Positions 1 through 9,316 of a DNA stretch of 64,000 bases are shown piece after piece. Origin of the DNA: Hymenobacter sedentarius. GTDB lineage: Bacteria; Bacteroidota; Bacteroidia; Cytophagales; Hymenobacteraceae. The position numbers and the translations under genes were made by a program. The DNA is taken from assembly GCF_001507645.1 (NCBI RefSeq), contig NZ_CP013909.1, forward strand, positions 2,728,001 to 2,792,000, written 5' to 3'. Under the pieces are notes generated by a model that was not told where the DNA came from, ran no database searches, and saw only the letters and a list, made by a program, of their open reading frames with translations. Within the stretch, counting starts at the first letter, position 1. The number at the start of each line of letters is the position of its first letter.

Positions 1-194
1 CCACCCTCGATGAACGCCGAAATGCCGTTTCGCCGAATCAGGCGCAGCACTTTTTCCTTTTTCTGGGCCAGCCGGTGGTCGGTCGATACCAGGGCCAACC
101 TGCTCATCACCAGCGGCAGTACACCCACCAAGAGGAGCAGAATCGCTACCCGGGACAGGGCATTGAACAAGGAGAATTTCGTGCTAAGCTTCAA
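1..194 (-). CDS. Sensor histidine kinase, N-terminal part (cut by window edge)
   Basis: Only the first 64 codons are inside the window. The reading frame opens with a TTG at 194; an in-frame stop lies four codons upstream and no ATG or GTG comes between them, so TTG is the only plausible start near the signal-like N-terminus. The peptide begins MKLSTKFSLFNALSR and continues into a hydrophobic stretch (about residues 9-32), followed by a basic segment (HRLAQKKEKVLRLIRR). This is the usual layout of a membrane sensor kinase: a short cytoplasmic tail, TM1, then a sensor region. It lies 68 bp downstream of an OmpR-type response regulator on the same strand, which supports the assignment. The kinase core (HisKA, HATPase) is outside the window, so the call rests on context and the N-terminus alone. 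Confidence 0.7.
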   Translation of the reverse strand, partial: MKLSTKFSLFNALSRVAILLLLVGVLPLVMSRLALVSTDHRLAQKKEKVLRLIRRNGISAFIEG

Positions 195-262
195 AGCGGG
201 CGTTGGTCAAACAGGGCAGTAAAACGGGTTGAAAACTTGGCCGGAGTGCGGCTTGGCGCATT

Positions 263-937
263 CTATAGCTTCACTTTGTAGCCCACGCCGCGCACGGTTT
301 CCAGCCATTCCACGTCGGCGTGCTGGCTCAGTTTTTTGCGCAGGTTCTTGATGTGGGCGTCGATGTAATTGGAGTCGAAACCGGACTCGGGCAGGTTGCC
401 CCAAATGTGTTCGGTGAGCTGTAGGCGGGTGAGCACCCGGTTTTTGTGCAGCACGAGGTAGCTCAACACGTCAAATTCCTTCACCGACAGCGTCACTTCG
501 GTTTTCTCGTGCAGCACGCGGCGGCTTTGCAGGTCGAGCTCAAAATCGCCGCAGCCCACCAGCGGCTTGTGCAGCCCGAAGCGCCGCCGCGTGATGGCGT
601 GCATGCGGGCCAGCAGCTCCGGCAGCGAAAAAGGCTTGGCCAGGTAGTCGTCGGCACCCAGTTCCAGCCCGCCGATGCGGTCCTCGACGGCGCCGCGCGC
701 GGTGAGGATGATGACCGCCGCCGTCAGGTTGTTTTGCTTGGCTTCGGCCAGCACGTCCAGCCCGTCGCCGTCGGGCAGGCCCAGGTCCAGCAGCACGAAA
801 TCAAACGGGGTGTCGGCCAGCTGGTCGCGGGCTTCGCGCGCCGTGCGTGCCACCGTGCAGGCGAAGCTGTGCTGGTACAGAAAGATGCCGAGCTCCCGGG
901 CCAGGGTGCGCTCATCTTCCACGATTAAAACGGTCAT
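263..937 (-). CDS. OmpR/PhoB-family response regulator
   Basis: The protein has 224 residues, the normal length for this family. The receiver domain has the acidic pair at residues 7-9 (EDE), the phospho-acceptor Asp51 in FVLLDLGLPDGDG, the LTARG segment and the conserved Lys of DDYLAKPFSLPEL near residue 101. The C-terminal half is a winged-helix DNA-binding domain, with a recognition-helix region around GFDSNYIDAHIKNLRKKL and the typical ending ETVRGVGYKVKL. It should be a transcription factor phosphorylated by the kinase encoded just downstream. The outer-membrane protein gene upstream ends 12 bp before this start, so the two are probably in one transcript. Target genes cannot be deduced, but the co-transcribed secreted proteins are natural candidates. 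Confidence 0.95.
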   Translation of the reverse strand: MTVLIVEDERTLARELGIFLYQHSFACTVARTAREARDQLADTPFDFVLLDLGLPDGDGLDVLAEAKQNNLTAAVIILTARGAVEDRIGGLELGADDYLAKPFSLPELLARMHAITRRRFGLHKPLVGCGDFELDLQSRRVLHEKTEVTLSVKEFDVLSYLVLHKNRVLTRLQLTEHIWGNLPESGFDSNYIDAHIKNLRKKLSQHADVEWLETVRGVGYKVKL

Positions 938-949
938 GGCGAAAGCGGG

Positions 950-1849
950 CTAAAGGTTCAGCGACAGGGTGGTGGTGAAGTAGGAGCGGGCGCCCGAGAC
1001 GTCGCCGGGCAGCAGGTTCACGGGCACGGCATAGCGCCAGGCCACCTGCGCCGAAACCACGCCCAACGAGTAAGTCACGGGCACGCGCAGCTCGTAGTTG
1101 AGCACTTGCAGCCGGGTGGTGGTGACGGTGGTCGTGCCGGCGGCCTTGCCCCGGCCCCGCCCAAAGCCGCGCGACTGCTGCTGGTCTAGGCTGGTTTCGG
1201 CGAAGTGCTGGGTGCCGGCCGTCACGCTCACGCGGGGCTCAATGGCCAGGTATCCTTTGGGCGTAAACACCTTGGCGATTTCGAAGTAGCGGGAGTTGTC
1301 GAGCACCAGAAAAAAATCGTTGCTGTCGCCAAACAAGTAGGCCGCGTTCAGCCGCGAGTACACATAGCCCCAGTCCAGGCCCAGGTAGCTGTCAAGGGAG
1401 TTGTTCACGCTTGACTTCACGAGGGGACTGTTGGCCGCAAATAGAAAACGCGAGTAGCTCACCGACGCATCCACTTTCTTGGATAAGTCGCCATCCCAAC
1501 CCAGCGACAAATCAGTTTCATCCAAAAAACTGCTGGTGTTGAGCAAGTTGTAGCCCACCACCGAGCCCCATACCCCAAAGCGGGACTTATACGTCAACTC
1601 GCCGGTGGTGTAGGGGTAGCGCGTGGTTTGGGTGCGGCCAAAAAACGAGGAATTGCTGCCGTAGCTAAGCGCAGCCGTGAAGCCGCCGTGCTGGGCGCTG
1701 CTATCAGCGGGGGCAGCGGGCGTGACCGTGGGTTGGCCGCCGCCCACATCCTGGCCGGCGGCCAAGCGGCTGCCCAGAAGGATAATGAGAAGTAGCTCCC
1801 CCAGCAGGTGCCGGGGGCTGCATAAAAAAAGCATAGCGTCGGAATTCAA
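950..1849 (-). CDS. Predicted outer-membrane beta-barrel protein of unknown function
   Basis: The protein has 299 residues. An N-terminal hydrophobic segment (LLGELLLIILLGSRLAAGQ) looks like a signal peptide; a start at the second Met (1834) would give a more standard one. The mature part is rich in alternating polar and aromatic residues (SYGSNSSFFGRTQTTRYPY, YLGLDWGYVYSRLNAAYLFG) and ends in a strand-like segment (RSYFTTTLSLNL), as expected for an outer-membrane barrel. I recognise no named family. The gene lies between a small secreted protein (6 bp gap) and the response regulator (12 bp gap), so it is probably part of the same operon and may work with the two-component system. Confidence 0.7.
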   Translation of the reverse strand: MNSDAMLFLCSPRHLLGELLLIILLGSRLAAGQDVGGGQPTVTPAAPADSSAQHGGFTAALSYGSNSSFFGRTQTTRYPYTTGELTYKSRFGVWGSVVGYNLLNTSSFLDETDLSLGWDGDLSKKVDASVSYSRFLFAANSPLVKSSVNNSLDSYLGLDWGYVYSRLNAAYLFGDSNDFFLVLDNSRYFEIAKVFTPKGYLAIEPRVSVTAGTQHFAETSLDQQQSRGFGRGRGKAAGTTTVTTTRLQVLNYELRVPVTYSLGVVSAQVAWRYAVPVNLLPGDVSGARSYFTTTLSLNL

Positions 1850-1855
1850 TAGCTG

Positions 1856-2275
1856 CTAATGTCCGCGGCCTCTGCCCACACCATTGGCGCGGCCTGCTCC
1901 ACCCACGCCGCGGGCCCCTCGTCCGGCACCAGCGCCGTGGCTTCCGCGGGCGCTTCGAGCGCTCTGCTCTGCTCTGGCCCCTCGGGCCGAGGGCGCTTCC
2001 GCCGGCTCTGCTGTGGCTGCTTCCTCCACCCGCTGGGGCTTGGTTTTGCGCTCGGTTTGTGGCACGGCTTTTACGGGCGGCTCGGCAGGAGCGGGAGTGC
2101 CCTGAGCCGGGGTTTGGGCAGCCGCGCCCAGCTCTTCGACCAACTCAGGCCGAGTTGCCGGCACGGCAGCCCTGACCAGCACGGCCTGGGCTGGCCCGGC
2201 CGGCATGGTTTGCGCCGATGCCCGCGTGATGCCAAGCGCCAGCAGTAAGAAAAAGAAGTGAAATATGATTTTCAT
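1856..2275 (-). CDS. Small secreted Ala/Pro- and Gly/Arg-rich protein
   Basis: The protein has 139 residues. A clear signal peptide (MKIIFHFFFLLLALG..., cleavage near ASAQ) is followed by an Ala/Pro/Glu-rich middle part and a low-complexity Gly/Arg tail starting near RSARGSHGAGAGRG and ending RGRGH. No enzyme domain is visible. The upstream gene at 2412-2831 encodes another 139-residue secreted protein with a matching tail (RSARGDHG... ending RGNH), so the two are probably distant paralogues or share a functional tail. The gene sits at the head of the tight outer-membrane protein / response regulator / kinase cluster. The high GC and simple composition make open antisense frames here meaningless; the signal peptide supports this frame. 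Confidence 0.65.
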   Translation of the reverse strand: MKIIFHFFFLLLALGITRASAQTMPAGPAQAVLVRAAVPATRPELVEELGAAAQTPAQGTPAPAEPPVKAVPQTERKTKPQRVEEAATAEPAEAPSARGARAEQSARSARGSHGAGAGRGARGVGGAGRANGVGRGRGH

Positions 2276-2354
2276 AAATATAGCAAACCAGAATCAACGA
2301 TTACTGGCAAATTACTGCATCTCCAATGAATAAGCTGCACAGTTCAAACAGTGC

Positions 2355-2399
2355 CGGCCGCGCTCCTGAGCAACTCAGAAACGCGGCCGACGAAACAGT
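2355..2399 (-). other. GC-rich hairpin between the two small secreted protein genes
   Basis: Arms near CGGCCGCG (2355-2362) and CGCGGCCG (2392-2399) enclose a second pairing of CCTGAG with CTCAG. On the minus strand it follows the gene at 2412-2831. There is no run of T after it, so it may act as a transcript stabiliser or attenuator and not as a classic terminator. Confidence 0.45.
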
Positions 2400-2411
2400 C
2401 AATAGCAGGAA

Positions 2412-2831
2412 TTAGTGGTTGCCGCGGTGGCCAGCCCCTGCACCCTGATGGGCCCCGGCGCCGTGGCCGTTGCCAGCACCGCCGTGGCCATGGTCGCCGC
2501 GGGCGCTGCGGGGAGCACGGGCGGCGCGGTCGCCTTTTGCCGAACGGCCCTCGCTGGCTACTGCGCTTACTGCGGCACCTTTATCGGCACCGGTGAGGGT
2601 GGTGCTTTGGGTGAAGGCCTTCACCGTCTGGCCGTGGTTTTCGGGGGCTACTTTGTCGGCTTTGTCACCGTCGCGGTCGTCGTCCTCGCCGCGCAGCTTG
2701 ATTTTGGCTTCGTGCTTGCGCTCCTTGGCAGCAGATTTATCGGGGTGTTGCACGCCAGTAGCGGCAGGGGCTTGAGCCAGCGCAGCAAACGAGCACAGCA
2801 AGGCAGCAGCGGAAAACAGGGCTTTTTTCAT
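2412..2831 (-). CDS. Small secreted charged protein with Gly/His-rich tail
   Basis: The protein has 139 residues. A standard signal peptide (MKKALFSAAALLCSFAALAQA) is followed by a strongly charged region (KERKHEAKIKLRGEDDDRDG), a Ser/Thr/Ala-rich middle and a Gly/His-rich tail (RSARGDHGHGGAGNGHG, ending RGNH). The tail resembles that of the downstream protein at 1856-2275. Many His residues in a Gly-rich context could bind metal ions, but that is only a suggestion. It is the first gene of the minus-strand cluster that ends in the two-component system. No known family was recognised. Confidence 0.65.
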   Translation of the reverse strand: MKKALFSAAALLCSFAALAQAPAATGVQHPDKSAAKERKHEAKIKLRGEDDDRDGDKADKVAPENHGQTVKAFTQSTTLTGADKGAAVSAVASEGRSAKGDRAARAPRSARGDHGHGGAGNGHGAGAHQGAGAGHRGNH

Positions 2832-3401
2832 GGGTTTGGGTTGGTGAATAAATGAAATGCGGGAAGCATTAAAGATTTATACAAACCTAGACCTTCAACA
2901 TGATGCGAACATGATAAAGAACCAGCCCAACTGTTGGGCCTGGCAACATAGGCAATAGGTGTAAATGGCCAGCTAGTTTTCGCGCGGTTCGGGCCACAGC
3001 CGACCTTCCTTTAGGAGCATAGAGGCACGTGTACTGTTCTGGGGAGAAGTTCACCTGCGATGGCTGCCTTATACTTCCTAGAGTAGGTTTCCACCCCGGC
3101 TGGGGCAATGGTAAAAGACGCTGGGCAGAGCGGCCAGCGGTGACACACCTTATTGTCAGATTGAAAAACTTGTAAAATAAATATGACCTGCAGTCCAAAA
3201 ATTAAATCCTCCGACTTGTAAAAGGTCATGGGTACAACAAGGCCTTAAAAAACAGGGGAGGGCATGACTTGATCGAAGTAGCATAATATCGTCAAATGAG
3301 ACTTTAGACTCGATAGGGCTATCTTGTTTAGTTTGCTGCGCTTTTTCTTTAAGGTGGAGCTGTCACTAGTGTTACTTTCGTAAGAAAATCCCACCCTCGC
3401 C
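2832..3401. other. Intergenic region without a convincing gene
   Basis: About 570 bp separate the divergent genes at 2412-2831 and 3402-6596. Open frames in it lack coding character and signal sequences. The region is more AT-rich than the genes around it and should hold the two divergent promoters; only one candidate box (2882-2889) was seen. Confidence 0.6.
2882..2889 (-). promoter_or_regulatory. Candidate -7 promoter box
   Basis: On the minus strand this reads TAGGTTTG, a match to the Bacteroidota -7 element TAnnTTTG. It lies about 50 bp upstream of the start at 2831. No good -33 TTG was found at the usual spacing. Confidence 0.4.
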
Positions 3402-6400
3402 TTGTCGCTCCCCAAATTCCTCCAGTTTCTTCTCGTGTGCCTGCTGCTGACGGCTCCGCTACTGGCCCCGGCCCAGCACCGCACCGGGTATGCCCCGAAA
3501 AAAGCAGCCTCCCGCCAAGTCGCGCCAGCCACTCCTGGAACCAAGGCTGCCCGCGCAAAAGTCAAAACCGCCGCCAGCCGAGCGGCGGCGCGCAAAGCCG
3601 CTCTTGTACCAAAAACAGCAGCCAACGCTCCGGCCTTTACCCAATACCTGCACTCGCCTTGGGTTGACAGCCTCATGCGCGTGCTCACCCCCAACCAGCG
3701 GGCGGCGCAGCTTTTTATGGTGGCGGCCTACTCCAACCGCACGCGGGTGGACGAGGACTCCATTTCGGCCCTGATTAAGCAGTACGGTATTGGCGGGCTT
3801 ATTTTCTTCCAGGGTGGGCCGGCTAGGCAGGCACGCTTGCTCAACCGCTACCAGGGGCAGAGCCAGGTGCCGCTGCTGGTGGCCCTGGACGGGGAGTGGG
3901 GTGTGGGCATGCGCCTCGACAGCGTGGTGAAATTCCCGTACCAGATGAGCCTGGGGGGCGAAACCGATACCACGCTGCTCTACGACATGGGCCGCGAAGT
4001 AGCCCAACAATTCAAGCGGCTGGGCATGCACGTCAATTTTGCGCCCGTGGTGGATGTGAACAACAACGCGGCCAACCCCGTCATTGGCTTCCGCTCCTGG
4101 GGTGAAAACCCGGCGGCCGTAGCCCGCGACAGCCGCCAGTACATGCGCGGCATGCAGGATGCGGGCATCCTGGCCGTGGCCAAGCACTTTCCGGGCCACG
4201 GCGACGTGGATGCCGACTCCCACCTGGCCCTGCCCACCGTGCGGGTGGACCGCCGCCGGCTCGATACGCTGGAGCTGCCGCCCTTCCGCAGCCTGATTGC
4301 GGGCGGCCTTGGGGGCATGATGGTGGCTCACCTCAACGTGCCTGCGCTGGATACGGTGAGTGGCCCCAGCACCCTTTCGCGGCCCATTATTACGGACTTT
4401 CTACGGAAGGAGATGGGCTTTAAAGGGCTCATATTCACCGATGCCATGAACATGAAGGGCGTCATCAGCAAGTACCCACCTGGCGAGGCCGATGTGCGGG
4501 CTCTCATTGCGGGCAACGATATCCTGGAATTCAGCAAGAATGTGCCACTGGCTATCCAGATGGTGCGGGCCGCGGTGGATAGCGGCCGGATTTCGCAAAA
4601 GGAAATCGACGAGCACTGCCGCCGCGTGCTGGCCCTCAAGCAGTGGGCTGGCCTCGACCACTACCGCCCCATAGAGACCAAGCACATTTACGAAGACCTC
4701 AACGGGCCCCACGCCCGGTACCTGAGCCACCGGCTCACGGAACTGAGTATCACGCTGCTGCGCAACCAAAATAAGCTACTGCCCCTGCAGCGGCTCGATA
4801 CCCTGCGGATTGCCACGCTGGTGCTGGGCGGTTCGGCGCGCGACACCACCGACTTCCAAAAAGCGGTGGCCGACTATGCCCCCACGGCGCATTTCCATGC
4901 CTCGGCCTCGCCCACGCTGGATGAGCTGCTGCAACTGCGCACCGCGCTTAAGCCTTATAATATGGTGCTGGTGTCCCTGCAAAGCCTGGGCCGGCTGCCT
5001 GCTACCAGCTTCGGCATTACGCCCGAAACCAACCTGCTGCTGCGGGAGCTGGTGAATCAAAAGCAGGAAGTGGTGGTGAGCGTGTTTGGCTCGGCCTATG
5101 CCGTGGCCAAGGTGCGCGACCTCGACCGTGCCGACGCCGTGGTGCTGGCCTACCAAGAGAGCCCCGATGCCCAAAACCTGGCCGCGCAGGCCATTTTTGG
5201 CGGCATGGCCGCTGCCGGCAAGCTGCCGGTCACGGTGTCGGACCGCTACCCGCGCGGCTACGGCCTGCGCACCGCCGGCAACCTGCGCCTACGCTACGCC
5301 AACCCCGAAGACGTAGACATGGACGGGCGCCTCGAAGCCCAGGTAGATAGCCTGGTGGGCCGGGCCATGGCGGCCCAGGCGTTTCCGGGCGCGCAGGTGG
5401 TCATTGCCCGGCGCGGTACGGTGGTGCTGCGCAAAAGCTACGGCAACCACACCTACGCGGGCTTTGCCCCCAATGAGGAATTGGGAATGAAGAATAAGAA
5501 ATCGAAAAGGAAGAAGGGGCGCGAAAAAAAATCTTCGCTCCTCATTTCGCCTTCTTCATTGTCCACCCCGCGCCCTGTGCGCAACAACGACATCTACGAC
5601 CTGGCTTCCGTGACCAAGCTCATGGCCTCGACGCCTGCCCTGCTCAAACTGCAGGAGCAGAACAAATTCAGCCCCGATAGCACCATGGGGCAGTACTTTT
5701 CTTTCCTGCGCGGCACCAACAAGGCCAACCTGCGCATGCGCGATGTGCTCACCCACCAGGCCCGGCTCAAGGCGTGGATTCCGTTTTGGAAGGAGCTCAC
5801 CAAGAAGAACGGCGAGCTGCGCCGGCGCTATTTCCGCGCCGATTCCTCGGCCCGATTCCCGCTGCCGGCCGCCCAGGGGCTGTGGGCTCGCAAGAAACTG
5901 CCGGCCCGCATCTACAAGGAAATAGGGGAGTCGCCGCTGAATGAAAAGCCCGGCTACGTGTATTCCGACCTGTCGTTTATTCTGTATCCGGAGCTGGTGA
6001 AGGCCCGCACCGGGCAGACGTTTGATGCCTTTTTGCAGCGCGAAGTATACGGCCCGCTGGGCGCCACCACCCTGGGCTTTCGGCCCACCAACCGCTTTCC
6101 GCTGCGCCGCATCGTGCCCACGGAAGTTGATTCGGCTTTCCGCCGCCAGCTGCTGCACGGCACCGTGCACGACGAAGGAGCCGCGCTGCTCGGGGGCCTT
6201 TCGGGCCACGCCGGCCTGTTTGGCTCTGCCAACGACCTGGCCAAGCTGGCTCAGACCTACGCCTGGGGCGGGCGCTACGGCGGCCAGCAGATTTTCAAGC
6301 AGGAAATTCTGGCCGACTGGACCCGCTGCCAGTTCTGCCCTGACAACCGCCGCGCGCTGGCCTTTGACCGGCCCGCTGCCAACCCGACCGTGAACTCGGC

Positions 6401-6596
6401 CAAAAGCGCTTCCCAGAGCAGCTACGGCCACACCGGCTACACCGGCACGTATTTCTGGGTTGAGCCAAAGGAGGAGCTGGTGGTAATCCTGCTCACGAAC
6501 CGCGTGCATCCTACCCGCAACAACAACAAGCTGACGGAGCTGGGCGTGCGCAGTGCGCTGCTGCAGATAGCCATTGAGGCCGTGCACAAGCAATGA
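3402..6596 (+). CDS. Glycoside hydrolase family 3 (NagZ-like) fused to a serine beta-lactamase-like domain
   Basis: The protein has 1064 residues and a TTG start that gives a good signal peptide (MSLPKFLQFLLVCLLLTAPL..., cleavage near APAQ). Residues of roughly 90-400 are a GH3 domain: IGGLIFFQGG, PLLVALDGEWGVGMRL and KHFPGHGDVDADSH near residue 261, the loop that carries the His/Asp acid-base pair of beta-N-acetylglucosaminidases of the NagZ type. A GH3 C-terminal-like region follows to about 620. From about 640 onward is a class C beta-lactamase/DD-peptidase fold with SVTK (SxxK, near 736), YSD (near 854) and HTG (near 1010). The combination points to periplasmic processing of peptidoglycan fragments; this two-domain arrangement is known in Bacteroidota. 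A Lys/Ser-rich insert at about residues 692-726 coincides with a palindromic DNA element. Confidence 0.93.
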   Translation: MSLPKFLQFLLVCLLLTAPLLAPAQHRTGYAPKKAASRQVAPATPGTKAARAKVKTAASRAAARKAALVPKTAANAPAFTQYLHSPWVDSLMRVLTPNQRAAQLFMVAAYSNRTRVDEDSISALIKQYGIGGLIFFQGGPARQARLLNRYQGQSQVPLLVALDGEWGVGMRLDSVVKFPYQMSLGGETDTTLLYDMGREVAQQFKRLGMHVNFAPVVDVNNNAANPVIGFRSWGENPAAVARDSRQYMRGMQDAGILAVAKHFPGHGDVDADSHLALPTVRVDRRRLDTLELPPFRSLIAGGLGGMMVAHLNVPALDTVSGPSTLSRPIITDFLRKEMGFKGLIFTDAMNMKGVISKYPPGEADVRALIAGNDILEFSKNVPLAIQMVRAAVDSGRISQKEIDEHCRRVLALKQWAGLDHYRPIETKHIYEDLNGPHARYLSHRLTELSITLLRNQNKLLPLQRLDTLRIATLVLGGSARDTTDFQKAVADYAPTAHFHASASPTLDELLQLRTALKPYNMVLVSLQSLGRLPATSFGITPETNLLLRELVNQKQEVVVSVFGSAYAVAKVRDLDRADAVVLAYQESPDAQNLAAQAIFGGMAAAGKLPVTVSDRYPRGYGLRTAGNLRLRYANPEDVDMDGRLEAQVDSLVGRAMAAQAFPGAQVVIARRGTVVLRKSYGNHTYAGFAPNEELGMKNKKSKRKKGREKKSSLLISPSSLSTPRPVRNNDIYDLASVTKLMASTPALLKLQEQNKFSPDSTMGQYFSFLRGTNKANLRMRDVLTHQARLKAWIPFWKELTKKNGELRRRYFRADSSARFPLPAAQGLWARKKLPARIYKEIGESPLNEKPGYVYSDLSFILYPELVKARTGQTFDAFLQREVYGPLGATTLGFRPTNRFPLRRIVPTEVDSAFRRQLLHGTVHDEGAALLGGLSGHAGLFGSANDLAKLAQTYAWGGRYGGQQIFKQEILADWTRCQFCPDNRRALAFDRPAANPTVNSAKSASQSSYGHTGYTGTYFWVEPKEELVVILLTNRVHPTRNNNKLTELGVRSALLQIAIEAVHKQ
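5475..5570. repeat. Palindromic element inserted in frame in the GH3/beta-lactamase gene
   Basis: The arm GGGAATGAAGAATAAGAAAT (from about 5483) is imperfectly repeated in inverted order as CATTTCGCCTTCTTCATTG (to about 5562). The stretch is poor in GC compared with the surrounding gene and encodes a Lys/Arg/Ser-rich segment (MKNKKSKRKKGREKKSS) that looks unlike the rest of the protein. It sits between the start of the beta-lactamase domain and its SxxK motif. The same style of A-rich palindrome is typical of intergenic repeats. Confidence 0.55.
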
Positions 6597-6704
6597 GAAA
6601 CGCCGGCTGCGAACCGGATAAGTAACGGCCGGAATAGGGATTCTGGAATCAGAAATATTAGGTAGCTTGGCTGCCATTCCCACCCCCTTACTGCCGACGG
6701 ACTT

Positions 6705-8330
<1,626 letters not shown>

Positions 8331-8332
8331 GG

Positions 8333-8436
8333 TCATTTAACATTTATCAATTAACAGTTAACAGCTGTTCAATTTGCGCCATTCGGGCTGCCTGAAAGAC
8401 TGCTAACTGTTAATTGATAATTGTTAATTGAAATCA
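8333..8436. repeat. AT-rich palindromic element, copy 1
   Basis: The left arm (8333-8365, around TTATCAATTAACAGTTAACA) and right arm (8401-8436, around AACTGTTAATTGATAATTGT) are close inverted repeats around a 35-bp GC-richer centre. It fills the gap between the convergent acyl-CoA ligase gene and proC. Read on the minus strand it begins TGATTTCAATTAAC, where TGA is the stop codon of proC. A second copy is at 40043-40166. Confidence 0.85.
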
Positions 8437-9234
8437 TTTCCCCAGCTCCTCGGCCCGGTCGCGGGCTGCCGCGGCTCCCGCCACCAGCCCTTCGCGCACC
8501 TGCCCCGCGCCGAAGGCGTGCATGGCCGCCTCGGTGGTGCCGCCTTTGGAAGCCACTTTGGCAATCCAGTCGGTGCAGCTCAGGCCCGATTGGGAGTACA
8601 GCTCCACCGCGCCGCGGAAGGTCTGGCTCACCAGCAGCTCGGCTTCGGCTGGGGTGAAGCCCATTTGCGTGGCGGCGGTCATCAGGGCGTCCATGCAGTA
8701 GTACACGTAGGCCGGGCCGCTGCCCGAAATGGCCGTGGCCGCATCAATGGCCGACTCTTCCTCGACGTAAACCGTCTTGCCCGTGGTGCTGAGCAGGTTT
8801 TGTACCTGCACCAGCTCGGCGCGGGTTACTTCGTCGGTGCTGGTAAAGGCCGTCATGCCCATGCCGATTTGGGCGGGCAGGTTGGGCATGGCCCGAATGA
8901 CCTTGGGGGTGCGCAATGCATCGCGAAGCGTGGCAATCCGCACCCCGGCCATGATGCTAAGTACGACCTGGTGCGGCTGCACCAGCCCGCGCATCGCCTC
9001 AAACAGGGCTGGCGAATCCTGCGGTTTCACCGCTAGAATGATGATATCGGCTCCCGGCACGCACTGGGCGGGGTCGCCCGATACGGTGCCCAGCTCGTGC
9101 GCGGCCAGTGCCGCCACCCGCTGAGGCGAGCGGGCCAGCAGCCGCAAATCGAGCCGCGAGGTGATGTGCGCCCGCACAAAGCTGCGGGCGTAAGTCAGGC
9201 CCATGTTGCCGCCCCCGACGATGAGAATTTTCAT
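8434..9234 (-). CDS. proC: Pyrroline-5-carboxylate reductase
   Basis: The protein has 266 residues, normal for ProC. It makes L-proline from 1-pyrroline-5-carboxylate with NAD(P)H. The N-terminal Rossmann motif is ILIVGGGNMGLTYAR; the conserved inner motifs are IILAVKPQD, VIRAMPNLPAQIGMG and the C-terminal signature AISGSGPAYVYYCMDAL. The protein ends EELGK directly at the palindromic element, which supplies the stop codon. The neighbouring genes are on separate transcripts, so regulation is not evident. Confidence 0.96.
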   Translation of the reverse strand: MKILIVGGGNMGLTYARSFVRAHITSRLDLRLLARSPQRVAALAAHELGTVSGDPAQCVPGADIIILAVKPQDSPALFEAMRGLVQPHQVVLSIMAGVRIATLRDALRTPKVIRAMPNLPAQIGMGMTAFTSTDEVTRAELVQVQNLLSTTGKTVYVEEESAIDAATAISGSGPAYVYYCMDALMTAATQMGFTPAEAELLVSQTFRGAVELYSQSGLSCTDWIAKVASKGGTTEAAMHAFGAGQVREGLVAGAAAARDRAEELGK

Positions 9235-9316
9235 AGCTATAGTTGCTTGCTAACCAGAGTAAGGCCGCAAGTTCGGCACGAAGCATCCCACTGCCGCCGG
9301 CGGGGCGCCGATGGGG

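Noticed and set aside
2887..3694. Minus-strand frames between the small secreted protein gene and the GH3 gene
   Set aside because: No signal peptide, motif or sensible composition; one overlaps the GH3 signal-peptide region in antisense.
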